A stretch of DNA of 64,000 nucleotides, taken from contig NZ_JAAHHT010000016.1 in assembly GCF_010672085.1 (NCBI RefSeq), positions 66,693-130,692 of the forward strand. Direction: 5' to 3'. Source of the DNA: Okeania sp. SIO3I5. GTDB lineage: Bacteria > Cyanobacteriota > Cyanobacteriia > Cyanobacteriales > Microcoleaceae. Positions 1 to 12,200 of this stretch are shown one piece after another. The translations under genes and the position numbers were made by a program. The notes under the pieces are model-generated. The model did no database searches and was not told the DNA's origin. It was given only the letters and a program-made list of their open reading frames with translations. Every line of letters starts with the position of its first letter. Within the stretch, counting starts at the first letter, position 1.

Positions 1-40
1 TATTCCCTATTTATTTGGTAAAATCTAAAAATTGTGTATC

Positions 41-66
41 TCAGCAAGAGTGAGAAACGCTATACA
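41..66. repeat. right end of a TATAGCATTTCTCA-family element
   Basis: The stretch reads TCAGCAAGAGTGAGAAACGC followed by TATA. It matches the right terminus of the inverted-repeat elements at 31784-31926 and 45849-45996. The remainder of the element would lie left of the window or has been lost. Confidence 0.5.
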
Positions 67-116
67 ATAAAAGTAAAATCAAAAAAAACTTCTAAGACCT
101 CTGAAAAACTGAGTTA

Positions 117-929
117 ATGAAATCTTATATCACTGCAGCAATATCAATGACAAGCGTGCCTGACTTGTCAAAAAATTTATCACAGGCAGAAGAATTAATA
201 GATTTAGCTATCCGTCAAGGTGCAGAATTAGTTACCTTGCCCGAAAATTTTCCCTTCCTAGGTGAAGAGGAAGAAAAAATGTCTCAAGCAGAAGCGATCG
301 CTACAGCAAGTGAAAAATTTCTCAAAACAATTGCTCAAAAATACCAAATCACCATTTTAGGAGGTGGGTATCCAGTACCGACAACAGATGGCAAAGTCTA
401 CAATGTTGCATCTTTAATTGATCCTACTGGCCTAGAAGTAGTCAGGTATGAAAAAGCGCATTTATTTGACGTTAACATACCCGATGGTAATACCTACCGA
501 GAATCAAAGACAGTGATGGCAGGTACTCAGTTACCATCAGTTTATTCATCCAAAGATTATGGTAATTTAGGTATATCAGTATGCTATGATGTAAGGTTCC
601 CAGAACTATACCGACATCTCTCAAGTAAAGGAGCAGAAGTTTTATTTGTACCAGCAGCTTTCACCGCATTTACAGGAAAAGACCACTGGCAAGTATTACT
701 CCAAGCGCGGGCCATAGAAAATACCTGTTATGTCATCGCTCCAGCTCAAACAGGTAATCACTACGGCAGAAGACAAACTCATGGCCATGCAATGATAGTA
801 GACCCCTGGGGTGTGATTTTGGCAGATACTGGTGATGAACCAGGAGTGGCGATCGCAGAAATTGACCCTATTCACTTGGAACAAGTTCGTAGACAAATGC
901 CATCCCTCCAACATAGAGTCTTTAAATAA
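117..929 (+). CDS. carbon-nitrogen hydrolase (nitrilase superfamily, Nit1/Nit2-like)
   Basis: A 270-residue protein of the nitrilase superfamily, cytosolic, expected to hydrolyse an amide (omega-amidase or deaminated-glutathione amidase type). The catalytic triad is visible: Glu43 in LPENFPF, Lys113 in YEKAHLFD and Cys156 in SVCYDVRFPELYR. Length is typical for the Nit branch. The ATG at 117 follows a purine-rich leader. The gene stands alone and is followed by a hairpin at 954-974. Family membership is firm. The exact substrate cannot be read from sequence; the DVRFPELYR signature favours the Nit1/Nit2 group over true nitrilases. Confidence 0.9.
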   Translation: MKSYITAAISMTSVPDLSKNLSQAEELIDLAIRQGAELVTLPENFPFLGEEEEKMSQAEAIATASEKFLKTIAQKYQITILGGGYPVPTTDGKVYNVASLIDPTGLEVVRYEKAHLFDVNIPDGNTYRESKTVMAGTQLPSVYSSKDYGNLGISVCYDVRFPELYRHLSSKGAEVLFVPAAFTAFTGKDHWQVLLQARAIENTCYVIAPAQTGNHYGRRQTHGHAMIVDPWGVILADTGDEPGVAIAEIDPIHLEQVRRQMPSLQHRVFK

Positions 930-953
930 TTAATAATTAATAATTAATAATTA

Positions 954-974
954 CCTCTTCTTAAAAAGAAGAGG
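954..974 (+). terminator. hairpin after the nitrilase-family gene
   Basis: CCTCTTCTT pairs with AAGAAGAGG across a short A-rich loop, 25 bases after the stop. T-rich sequence follows only after a gap, so it may be a weak intrinsic terminator. TAAT-type short repeats lie just before it. Confidence 0.5.
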
Positions 975-1450
975 ATTGATTAAAAGGAAATTTTTTTCTT
1001 TTTTTTTATCCCTGAAACGAAGAGGCTTTATATTTTGTCCCCTGTCTTGTCTCCAGCGATCGTTTCCAAATTAACAGAACAGATACATCAAGCCCACCAA
1101 TTCCTAGTCAAACCAGGTAAAACCGTTCATAGCAGTGTGACAGCAGAACCATCAACACTGGCGGTATCTCCCAATGTGCCGTGAAGAATATCCCCAAAGC
1201 GCTATTTTTTGACTGATTTATGGCCAACTGACATGAGTATTTATGTTGCGCTTTCTTTTTCTTGACTTGGCAACCATTAGGGATGACTCAAAGTCGGGAG
1301 CAAGATAACGCGATACTAATCAGTTTTCACTCATTTTTGATTTTGAATCGTAACACTATTTTCAAGAAATTGCCAGGAATTCTCAAATCTAGTAATGCAC
1401 CACTGCTCAAAGTCCTGTTACATTAAATCAGGATGATTTAGAAAAACTTA
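975..1450. other. intergenic stretch, possible decayed coding remnant
   Basis: A plus-strand frame around 1037-1184 encodes a plausible globular peptide (VSKLTEQIHQAHQFLVKPG is part of it) and ends at TGA before the antiporter. It has no start or recognisable family, so it may be a relic. Nothing else is recognised up to the antiporter start. Confidence 0.3.
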
Positions 1451-2875
1451 ATGTTTAGTTCAATGGCAGGGTCCAATTTTTTTAGTGAAATTTTCTTATT
1501 TCCTTTATCAGGGAAAATCACACCAATACTAGCTACGGCCACAGAAGGGGGAGCCGAACCAGCAATGGTAGTAGCAGGAGTGCTGCTGAGTTTAGTGGCC
1601 ATTTATATAGCGAGTAAAGCAGGGGGTGAATTTTTTAACTGGTTAGGTTTTCCACCTGTATTAGGAGAATTGGTGGGGGGTGTAATTATAGGTATTTCTG
1701 CCCTAAATTTAGTAATTTTTCCAGAAAGTGGAGTTGATAGTTCTTCGTCAGTAATTATTAACATCTTACAAGCAACAGCAGGTCTAAGTCCTGACGCTGC
1801 CGAAGCTACATTTGAAGCACAAAGTGAGGTACTAGAAGTTCTAGCAGAACTGGGTGTCATTATTTTGTTGTTTGAAATTGGTCTAGAATCTAACATTAGA
1901 GAATTAAAACAAGTTGGTATTCAGGCCATAGTTGTAGCAACTGTTGGAGTAGTATTGCCATTCGTTGCAGGTACAGCAGGAATGATTACCATATTCCATG
2001 TCTCAGCAGTACCAGCAATTTTTGCCGGGGCAGCACTTACAGCGACGAGTATTGGTATTACTTCTAGGGTACTAGCAGAAATTAACCGTCTCAATACAAA
2101 AGAAGGTCAAATTATTCTTGGTGCTGCAGTTATAGATGATGTCATGGGTATTATTATCCTGGCAGTGGTAGCAAGTTTAGCTAAAACTGGCGAAATAGAT
2201 ATCGTCAACGTTGTCTATCTAATTGTTAGTGCCACGGTATTTTTGGTGGGCGCAATATTGCTAGGTCGTCAGTTCAATAGCGTTTTCGTTTTCTTTGCTG
2301 AAAAATTTAAAACTCGTGGCAGGGCAGTTATTCCAGCTTTGACAATTGCATTATTTATGTCTTACATTGGTGCTGCTATCCATTTGGAAGCAATATTGGG
2401 AGCTTTTGCTGCTGGATTAGTTTTAGATAATTTAGATGAAACAGAAGTTGGACGGGAATTGGAAAAACTAATTCTTCCTATTTCTGATGTGATCGTTCCT
2501 ATTTTCTTTGTGACTGTGGGAACAAAGACTAATTTGGCTGTTCTCAACCCTGCTGTTCCTACTAACCGGGAAGGTTTAGTGATTGCAATCTTTTTAATAG
2601 TGGTTGCTATTGTCGGTAAGGTTGCCTGCGGTTTTAGTGTCTTTGGTTTGGGTCCAGTTAACCGTTTAGCTGTTGGTGTTGGTATGGTGCCACGGGGTGA
2701 AGTTGGTTTGGTTTTTGCTGCAGTTGGTTCTGCTAGTGGTGCTTTATCTCCTGCTTTGAATGTGGCAATTATTCTGATGGTGATTCTCACAACATTCTTA
2801 GCCCCTCCCCTACTGAAAGTAGTGTTTGGAGAAGCAGAAGCAGAAGCAGAAGAAGTGTCGGAAACTTCAGGGTAG
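1451..2875 (+). CDS. cation:proton antiporter, CPA2 family
   Basis: A 474-residue polytopic inner-membrane protein with about 12 hydrophobic segments, of the monovalent cation:proton antiporter-2 (KefB/NapA-like) family. It shows the GFPPVLGELVGGVIIG segment near residues 74-90, the helix breaker around TATSIGITSRVLAE, and the paired acidic residues Asp229-Asp230 (AAVIDDVMG) that carry ions in this family. The C-terminus is a short Glu/Ala-rich cytosolic tail without a TrkA-N domain, unlike KefB/KefC. ATG at 1451 is used; ATG at 1463 is an alternative. It likely exchanges Na+ or K+ for H+. Ion specificity is inferred only at family level. Confidence 0.88.
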   Translation: MFSSMAGSNFFSEIFLFPLSGKITPILATATEGGAEPAMVVAGVLLSLVAIYIASKAGGEFFNWLGFPPVLGELVGGVIIGISALNLVIFPESGVDSSSSVIINILQATAGLSPDAAEATFEAQSEVLEVLAELGVIILLFEIGLESNIRELKQVGIQAIVVATVGVVLPFVAGTAGMITIFHVSAVPAIFAGAALTATSIGITSRVLAEINRLNTKEGQIILGAAVIDDVMGIIILAVVASLAKTGEIDIVNVVYLIVSATVFLVGAILLGRQFNSVFVFFAEKFKTRGRAVIPALTIALFMSYIGAAIHLEAILGAFAAGLVLDNLDETEVGRELEKLILPISDVIVPIFFVTVGTKTNLAVLNPAVPTNREGLVIAIFLIVVAIVGKVACGFSVFGLGPVNRLAVGVGMVPRGEVGLVFAAVGSASGALSPALNVAIILMVILTTFLAPPLLKVVFGEAEAEAEEVSETSG

Positions 2876-3475
2876 TGGACTGATACAGCTAATGGGTGTG
2901 CATTAGGTCAGGTGTACTTGATTGTATGTTATCTCATCCGGTTTAATAGTCATAATTACAGCAATTTCGGAGGCGCGTGAGGTACAAAATTTGGTCTAGT
3001 AATTTTGGTAACACAGCCTTCTAGACTGTAACAAGCAGGATGCTTGAACTGCAAATTCAACTGTACCCCACCTTCCTCATGCATTGCTGTAAAGCTTGTA
3101 GTAGGGCTTTAGTCCGAACATATAGATCGGGACTTACGCACAACCACCATATCTAGTTAAAGGTCGTTAACCCCTAAATATTTTGTATAATTTGATATGC
3201 GTGCGCAAGTCCTGTAGATATTGTTCAAACCCTACTACGAACAAAAACTTTTTTATCTCTCATTATTCGGACATCATAATAAAATCTCTAGCTATGCTCT
3301 CAACTGGTACAATTTTTGTTTGCGAATTCCGAAGCAAAGGAAAGAAGCTAATATCATGTTCGGATAATCAGTTATAAAAAAATCTTTTTCCTTTGAACCT
3401 TTCTTTTCCTTCTGCCATCTGCCTTCTGCTTTTCTGTAAATGTCTAATGACTAACTAAACAATTCTTGTTAATAC
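2876..3475. other. intergenic stretch with mobile-element ends
   Basis: No gene is recognised. It holds a GGACTTACGC inverted-repeat element (3130-3213). Near 3262 lies a right end (ATTCGGACATCAT), and near 3352 a left end (ATATCATGTTCGG), of the ATATCATGTCCGG family. A short plus-strand ORF across 3183-3377 is made of these repeats and is not called. Confidence 0.5.
3130..3213. repeat. GGACTTACGC inverted-repeat element, copy 1
   Basis: About 84 bp bounded by GGACTTACGCAC and its inverted partner GTGCGCAAGTCC. The same terminal motif bounds elements at 24574-24661, 24676-24774 and 26544-26768. It has no coding capacity, so it is a non-autonomous MITE-like element. Confidence 0.6.
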
Positions 3476-5203
3476 ATGAAAACACCGATTATTCTTGTCG
3501 TGGATGATGAGCCAAATAACTTTGATGTGATTGAAGCCCTGTTGGCAGCAAACGATTATGAATTACATTATGCCAAGAGTGGAGAGGCAGGAATTAATTT
3601 CCTGAAATCAATTCAACCCGATCTTATTCTCCTAGATGTAGCGATGCCTGGGATGGATGGCATGGAAGTTTGTAAGAAGTTAAAAGCAATGCCCCAGTGG
3701 CAATTTATTCCGATCATTATGGTGACAGCTCTGACAGGCAAGGTGTTTCTATCTAGATGTTTAGAAGCTGGCGCAGATGATTTCATTAGTAAGCCAATCA
3801 GCCGTTTAGAACTTAACGCTCGCGTGCGTTCAATGTTGCGCATTAGCCAACAACATCAGCAATTATCCACCTTTAATGCCCAGTTGGAAGCAACCGTACA
3901 GGAACGAACAGAGCAGTTGCAAACCATTATTGCTCAAGATAGCCTGACGAAACTGCCTAGTCGCACCTATCTCCTGGAGCAATTAACAGACTGTCTAGCT
4001 AGAAAAGATTCAGCTTTAGCTGTTCTTATTCTCGACTGCGATCAGTTCCACTTAGTGAATGGTTCTTTTGGTCACTTGTTTGGGGATAAACTTCTGTTTG
4101 CGATAGCTAAACGATTACTGCAACTGACTCGCCCTAATGATATCCTGGCACGCCTTGGTGAAGATGCGTTTTGCTTGGTAATCAATCCTATTGCTGAGGG
4201 AGATACCACTGCTATTGATTCAGTCATTCAAATGATTAGAAACAGTTTTCATCAGCCTTTTCTAGTGAAAGGGTGTGAAATTTATATGACTGTCAGTATG
4301 GGAATTGCCTTTAGTGAGGAAAGCTCTCAAACAGCAGCGGAACTCCTTCATGCTGCTGACACAGCTATGTATCAAGCGAAGCTTAAAGGTAAGGGAAGTG
4401 TTCAAATATTCTCCCCACAGATGCATATTCAAATTCACGATCGCTTGACTCTAGAAGCGGATCTCCAACGAGCGTTAAATAATCAGGAATTTACGGCATT
4501 TTATCAGCCTATTATTGACCTTGAAACTTTAAAGATAATCGGTTTTGAAGCATTAATTCGTTGGCAACATCCTGATAAAGGTATTATCTCACCAGGTGTC
4601 TTTATCCCTTCCATGGAAACCTCGGGTTTGATTGAACCTGTCGGAGTTTTAATCTTTCAAAAAGCCTGTCAGCAGTTACAAGTCTGGCATCAAAAGGGAT
4701 GGCCAGAGTTAACAATGAGCATCAATGTATCACCTAGGCAATTTAACTCTCCAAGCTTATTAGATGACATTGAGCGAGTGTTGAATGAAACCAAGGTGAA
4801 TCCAGCATGCCTTAGCCTTGAAATTACCGAAAGTGCTATCATGGGCAGTATTGAGAAAGCGATCGCTATGACGAAAGAGTTACAAGCTCGACAGATTCAA
4901 CTGAGTATTGACGACTTTGGTACGGGTTATTCATCTTTGAAATATTTAAACAGCTTTTCAGTCAATAATCTTAAAATAGATCGTTCTTTCATCAAAGAGT
5001 TTACCTCAGAAGACAATCATTATCCAATTGTGAACACAATTGTAGCGCTTGCTCAAGAATTAGGATTATCGATTGTGGCAGAGGGAATTGAAACACAACA
5101 ACAGCTTTTATGGCTCCAAAACCTAAAGTGTGACTTTGGACAGGGCTATTTTTTCTCGAAACCGCTCCCAGCAGATGAGATAGAAAGAAAATATTTGAGT
5201 TAG
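3476..5203 (+). CDS. response regulator with degenerate GGDEF and intact EAL domain
   Basis: 575 residues in three parts. Residues 1-125 are a receiver domain with DDE near the start, phosphoacceptor Asp54 in LLDVAMPG and Lys in SKPISR. A coiled linker follows at about 125-160. A GGDEF-fold domain (about 160-315) has its signature replaced by LGEDAF, so diguanylate cyclase activity is unlikely. The EAL domain (about 330-570) keeps FEALIRW (Glu358), the ITESAIM Glu, DDFGTGYSSL and AEGIET. It should therefore be a phosphorylation-controlled c-di-GMP phosphodiesterase. The cognate kinase could be the hybrid kinase downstream, but the genes are separated by a 1-kb repeat region. Domain calls are firm; activity is inferred. 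Confidence 0.9.
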   Translation: MKTPIILVVDDEPNNFDVIEALLAANDYELHYAKSGEAGINFLKSIQPDLILLDVAMPGMDGMEVCKKLKAMPQWQFIPIIMVTALTGKVFLSRCLEAGADDFISKPISRLELNARVRSMLRISQQHQQLSTFNAQLEATVQERTEQLQTIIAQDSLTKLPSRTYLLEQLTDCLARKDSALAVLILDCDQFHLVNGSFGHLFGDKLLFAIAKRLLQLTRPNDILARLGEDAFCLVINPIAEGDTTAIDSVIQMIRNSFHQPFLVKGCEIYMTVSMGIAFSEESSQTAAELLHAADTAMYQAKLKGKGSVQIFSPQMHIQIHDRLTLEADLQRALNNQEFTAFYQPIIDLETLKIIGFEALIRWQHPDKGIISPGVFIPSMETSGLIEPVGVLIFQKACQQLQVWHQKGWPELTMSINVSPRQFNSPSLLDDIERVLNETKVNPACLSLEITESAIMGSIEKAIAMTKELQARQIQLSIDDFGTGYSSLKYLNSFSVNNLKIDRSFIKEFTSEDNHYPIVNTIVALAQELGLSIVAEGIETQQQLLWLQNLKCDFGQGYFFSKPLPADEIERKYLS

Positions 5204-5210
5204 TAATATC

Positions 5211-5423
5211 ATATCATGTCCGGTTGAATACTTAGGGTTTGCTGAAAAAGTATACAATAGTAAGGGTAGGAGACAGGAGGAGTAAGGAGTAAGGAGTAAG
5301 GAGTAAGGAGTAAGGAGTAAGAAAGGAAATGAAAATGCATAAATTTTTAAATTCGTATTCATGCTTAACATTTGTAAGTTGAGGAAGTAATGAGCGCGAT
5401 TATTGTATAACCGGACATGATAT
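5211..5423. repeat. ATATCATGTCCGG-family MITE, copy 1
   Basis: About 213 bp bounded by ATATCATGTCCGGTTGAATA and TATAACCGGACATGATAT, which are inverted relative to each other. Inside are the left arm of the AGGGTTTGCTGA repeat (5234-5270) and about six GAGTAAG heptamers (5279-5321). Related copies lie at 18177, 22384 and 24084. Confidence 0.65.
5279..5321. repeat. heptanucleotide repeat GAGTAAG x6
   Basis: Six perfect tandem copies of a 7-bp unit. Seven-base short tandem repeats (STRR) are known from cyanobacterial genomes; here they sit inside a MITE. Confidence 0.8.
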
Positions 5424-5450
5424 CATCCCAAATTTGTAAATTCTCAATTC

Positions 5451-6116
<666 letters not shown>

Positions 6117-6238
6117 CTTACCCTTGTATACTTTTTCAGCAAACCCTAATTATGACTTAGATTATATACACAAACGATGCTACCGAACATGATATCATCC
6201 CAAATTTCTGAATTCTAAATTGTAATCAAAGCTCGCCT

Positions 6239-9200
6239 ATGTCAGATTATCTCTTACCATCTATCCCAGGTTACACTCTAACTGCACAACTCTATGCAGG
6301 GAGTTCCTCCGCTGTTTATCGGGCTATTAGCGATCGCCATGGAGAATCGGTGGTGATTAAGATATTGATATCGCCCTACCCAAACTTCACAAAGTTAGTC
6401 CGCTTTCGCAATCAGTACATCATTGCTAAAAATCTGGATATTCCCAGTCTTGTCAAACCCTTGGCCTTCCTTGCTTGGGACTGTCACTATGCCCTGGTGA
6501 TGGAAGATGTGGAAGCTATCGATCTACAGCACTATGTAGAGGCCCACGATCGCCTGACTGTAGAGAAAGTTTTGGCCATTGCACTGCAACTGGCGGATAG
6601 CCTCCATCACCTGGGTCAGCATCGGGTATTGCACAAGGACATCAAGCCGACTAATATCCTGATTCATCCCAACACCCACCAAATCTGGCTGATTGACTTT
6701 AGCCTGGCCTCGCTATTGCCCAAGGAAAGCCTGAAACTGCAGAGTCCCAGTGCTTTAGAAGGCACCCTGGCTTATATTGCCCCAGAGCAAACTGGACGTA
6801 TGAACCGGGGCATTGACTACCGAGCTGATTTTTATAGTCTTGGAGTCACCTTATACGAATTGCTGACCGGGGAGCGACCCTTCCAGAGCGATGACCCCAT
6901 GGAGCTAATCCATAGTCACATTGCCAAGATGCCTGTGCCTCCATGGGAGTTCAGCATTTATTCTTCAACTTCCACCCTTACTTACCCTATTCCCAAATCC
7001 CTCTCCGATATTGTTCTCAAGCTGATGGCCAAAAATGCTGAGGATCGCTACCAGAGTGCGTTGGGTCTAAAGCATGATTTGCAACGGTGTCTGGAGCTAT
7101 GGACTGAGAGAGGGACGGTTGTTGAGTTTGAGCTGGGGCAGGAGGATAGGTGCGATCGCTTCCTCATTCCTGACAAGCTTTACGGACGCGAGACAGAGGT
7201 TCAAACCTTGTTAGATGCTTTTGAGCGGGTAGCATCTCCCCCAACCCCGAATCCCCCCCCATCCTCAATCCCCCCCAACCCCCCTTTGAAAGGGGGGGGA
7301 AGAGCAGAACTGATCTTGGTGGCAGGTTTTTCTGGTGTAGGTAAAACCGCCGTTGTGAATGAAGTTCATAAACCTATTACCAGGCAAAAGGGCTATTTTA
7401 TCAAAGGTAAATTTGACCAGTTTAACCGCAACATTCCCTTTTCGGCTTTTGTGCAGGCACTCCGTAGCTTAATTAGGCAGCTACTGAGCGAATCGGATGT
7501 CGCGTTAGCAAACTGGAAAGTTAAAATCCTGGCAGCGGTTGCTGGGCAAGGTCAAGTCCTGATTGAGGTGATACCAGAGCTAGCATTGATTATTGGCTCC
7601 CAACCTGCGGTGTCCGAATTGTCAGGGATAGCTGCTCAGAATCGTTTTAATCTCCTATTTGGTAAGTTTATTCAGATATTTACTACCCAAGACCATCCCT
7701 TAGCGATCTTTTTAGATGACCTGCAGTGGGCTGACTCAGCCTCATTGAATCTGCTCAAGCTATTAATAAGTGGGGCAGAGACGGGGCATCTGTTGGTGTT
7801 GGGAGCCTATCGAGACAATGAGGTGTCTCCCATTCATCCCTTGATACTAACGCTGGATGAGCTGCGGCAACACTTAACAAAGTTCGATACCCTTACCCTG
7901 GCTTCCTTAAAACAGAACGACATCCACCAGTTAGTGGCGGATAGTCTGCACTGCTCGGTGGAGATTGCTACTCCGTTAGCCGAACTGGTGTACCAAAAAA
8001 CCCAGGGGAACCCATTTTTTGCAACTCAGTTTTTACACAGCCTCCAAGCGGACGGCTGGATTACATTTAATGCTGATGTGGGCTACTGGCAATGCGATTT
8101 TAGCCAGATCCGCCTGTTAGCCCTGACGGATGATGTGGTAGAATTTATGGTCAGACGATTGCAGCAATGGCCTGAAACAACCCAGAATGCTTTAGCGATC
8201 GCAGCCTGTTTGGGAAATGAGTTTAAGCTTGACACCCTGGGAGTGGTTTGTGAACAATCCTCAGAAGAGCTGGCTTCTGAATTGTGGCCAGCTCTCCAGG
8301 CTGGACTTATCGTTCCTGAAAACGAAAACTATAAATTTTTTCAGGGAATAGATGATCTGCCAACAACAACTCAACTAACAACACTCCATGATGTTACCGT
8401 TACCTATCGGTTTTTACACGATCGAGTCCAACAAGCAGCCTATACTTTCATTCCGGAACAGCAGAGACAACAAACTCACTATCAAATTGGCAGATTTTTA
8501 TTAGACCAGATTCCCCAAGAAAAACAGGAAGAGCATATTTTTGACATCGTTAATCAGCTCAATATTGGTCGAGATATCATCTCTAGTGCTGCCGAACAAC
8601 ACCAGTTAAGAGTGCTAAATTGGCGGGCAGGCATCAAGGCTAAGTCAGCAACCGCCTATGCTGCTGCGTTAAAATATTTTGATATTGCCATCGAAACCCT
8701 GTCAGAAGCAGGCTGGCAACAATACTATCCCCTGGCGTTAAATATCCACGAAAATGCGGCTGAGGCTGCCTATCTTGCTGGCAACAGTATCCGTATGGAA
8801 GCCATAGTCCAAACCGTGACTACACAAGCTCAAACCTGCCTGGATACTGTCAAAACCCTACAGGTCAAAATGCAATTCTGTTTGGGGCAAAATCAACCCC
8901 TAGCCAGCATTGAAATTGCCCGCAATCTGCTCAAGGAATTGGGTGTTGTCTTGCCAGAATCTCCCAGCATGGAGGATGTTAAACAGGAGTTAGAAACCTT
9001 TAAGCAGTTTTCAGCCCGATTCAGTTTTGATGAGATTGTTGCACTACCTGTACTCACTGACCCAGAAAAATTGGCTATCGTTAGTACCTTGATATTGGTG
9101 GTGACACCAATCATGATTGTAGATCCCAATTTATTTTTTCTGGTTGTTCTGATTACAACTCGATTTTCTTTGGAATATGGCAATCCTCCCTCTGCTCCCT

Positions 9201-12200
9201 ATGGATACGCACTTTACGCAATTCTTATCAAGAACTTAGAACAGAATATAGACACAGCCTATGAATGGGGAAGTCTGGCTATAAGGCTACTTCAAACTGC
9301 TAATCCTAAGATTTTAGAAAATAGGGCTTACCACGCGATTAGTGCGTTTATCACCCACGAAAAATCGCATATCGAAGAAACTTTGAATGTTTTTCAGCAG
9401 GCTTACAACAACGGCCTGGAAAATGGAGATTTTGAATTTGCCAGCTATAGCATCTATATCAGATGTTATAGCCTCTATTTTCTTGGCTGGGAGTTGTCAG
9501 CTGTCAAGCAAGCGATCGTCAAAACAACTGAAGCTTTGTCCTCAATTGGGCAAAACCTGCCTATTTCCTGGAGTGAGTGCCTTTATCAAACGGTAATAGA
9601 ATTATTGGGTACCGAAGATGATTCCCATCAAGTAGCAGGAAATGCCTTTGATGTCGATACCTATGTTCAATCTAAACAAGAACAAGGCGATATATTTGGT
9701 CTTTGTTATTTTTATTTGAATCAGGCTACCTTATTGTATGTATTGGGGGATTATCCTCAAGCTTTAGACGCTTCAGAATCAGCAGAACAATATCTGGCAG
9801 GACCGGCAGGAATGCTCGTGGAAGTGGTTTTCTACTTCTATGATTCTTTAATTCGTCTAGCTTGCGCTCATGGGCTAGATAATGCAAATTGGCTCGCTAA
9901 GGTAAGTAAAAATCAAGAAAAAATGAAGCGTTGGGCTGATAACGCTCCGATGAATTTCCAACATAAATACGATCTGGTTTGTGCGGAGGAGCAACGACTA
10001 TTGGGCGATCGCTTGGCTGCCATGGACTACTATGATCTCGCTATTGCTGGAGCTAAAGAAAACAAATACCTCCAGGAAGAAGCGTTAGCAAATGAATTGG
10101 CAGCCAGGTTCTATCTGGACTGGGGGAAAGAAAAGATTGCTGCTGTCTATCTGCAAGAGGCTTATCTCTGTTATAACCGCTGGGGTGCGAAGGCTAAAAC
10201 TGATAACATGGAAGCCTGCTACTCAGATTTGCTCCAGCCCATTCTCCAACAGACAAACGCTATCGATCCCGTGGCAACATTGCACAGTATTGCCCCGTTG
10301 CATCTGTCTATCCATTCATCTGGCAGTAGCGCCCAAACTTCTACCGGTAGCATAAATACAGCCTTTGATCTGACAACGATCTTTAAATCTGCTCAGGCTC
10401 TTTCTGAAAGTATCGATCTGAGTGAATTGCTAGAAAAACTGACTCCAATGATGCTCCAGACATCCGGGGCAGAAAGGTTAGTGCTGCTGTTGCCCGATGC
10501 CGACAACACCTGGCAGGTGAGGGTGACGGCAACTGCTGAAACTACAGAGCTAATCTCAGTACCGCTGAAGGAAAATATACACCTGCCAATACAGCTAATT
10601 CAGTACGTCCAACGGACTGAAGAAATTTTGGCAATCGATGGGCTAGATCAGTCGCTACCCATTGTCGATCCCTACCTGCAACAAAATCCACACCGCAGTG
10701 TGTTGTGTTTGCCTCTAGTGCATCAGACAAAACTTATAGGGTTGCTGTATCTAGAACATCACTCGGTGGCTGGGGTCTTTAGTCACGATCGTATCACCAT
10801 CCTCAATTTTCTCTGTAACCAAGCTGCGATTTCCCTGGAGAATGCCCTGCTTAATCAAGCTCTAGGGCAGAAATTGGAAATCCAAACCGCAAAACGCCAA
10901 GAAAGTGAAGCTCACTTTCGTAACATGGTCAACAATGTTCCAGGTGTTGTTTACCAAGGTCGCTTTAATGCGGATGGAACTTTTTCATTCCTCTACGTCA
11001 GTCCTGATTGCTATGACCTTTATGAGATATCGGCAGAGGCTATTATCAGTGGTCAATATAGTTTCCGGGATTTTGAACACAGTGAAGATCGCCCTCTCAT
11101 TGACCAGATGCTGGCTGAAATTAGTCAAACATTACAGCCGTTCAATTATGAATTTCGGATTTTTACGGCTTCAGGTAAACTAAAGTGGGTTCACGCAATT
11201 AGTCACTGCCGTAATCCCATGTCCGATGGATCGATCCTCTGGGATGGGATTGTGATGGATGTGAGCGAGCGCAAAGAAGCAGAAATTGCTCTCCAAGAGG
11301 CTCAAGCACGATTCTGCCGGATGACAGAAAATGTCCCAGGGATGATTTATCGTTATATCCTGCATGGGGATGGCAGTGATGAGCTGACCTATGTGAGTTC
11401 CCAAGTTCAGGATATATTTGAACTTGAACCTGAAATCGCACTCCAAGACATGGCTCAAGTGTGGGCAAGACTCCACCCCGATGATATCCCCCGGTTAGGA
11501 GAAGCAATTCAGGAGTCAGCCCAAACCCTACAATCTTTTACCAGTAACTATCGCCTGATTTTGCCTAATAAGGGCATCCGCTGGGTACAGAATATGACCA
11601 GTGTAGATCGCATGGACAACGGCGATGTGGTTTGGAACGGAATTGTTGTTGATATTAGCGAGCGCAAACAAGCAGAAGATCAATTAAAAGTCTTATCACA
11701 ACGCCTCGAACTGGTTTTGGAAAGTGCAGAAATTGGCATCTGGGAATGGAACAAAACAGACAATCACTTGATTTGGGATAAGCGGATGTTTTGCCTGTAT
11801 GGCGTCGCCCCCGAAGACTTTTCTGGCAGATACGAAGACTGGGTTCAAAGACTACACCCTGATGATCTTGAGCGGATGCTCCAACAAGAGGCGCAAATGC
11901 TCCATGAGCAGGTTTCTCTCACAACAGAGTTTAAAATTATTCGACCCGATAATCAGGTGCGACATATTTATTCCAATGTCATCAGTCAGCGCAATCAACA
12001 GGGTGACTTGGTGAAAATGATTGGGCTAAACATAGATCTTACAGATCGTAAAACCGCAGAACTTGCCCTGGAAGGAAGCAAACGACGCTACGCCAGCTTG
12101 GCAGCAGCAGCTCCGGTTGTTATTTATCGCTTAGATAAACCACTGCATATTTCCTATATCAACGAGCGCTGGAGTGAGATGACGGGTAGACAACCTGAAG

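Noticed and set aside
2362..2790. Minus-strand 142-residue ORF opposite the antiporter
   Set aside because: Shadow frame of a well-supported membrane protein; basic, Pro/Thr-rich composition typical of antisense frames.
3183..3377. Plus-strand 64-residue ORF
   Set aside because: Composed of MITE ends, with no ribosome site or family pattern.
5123..5371. Minus-strand 82-residue ORF with LLTPYS repeats
   Set aside because: It is a translation of the GAGTAAG heptamers and the end of the EAL gene.
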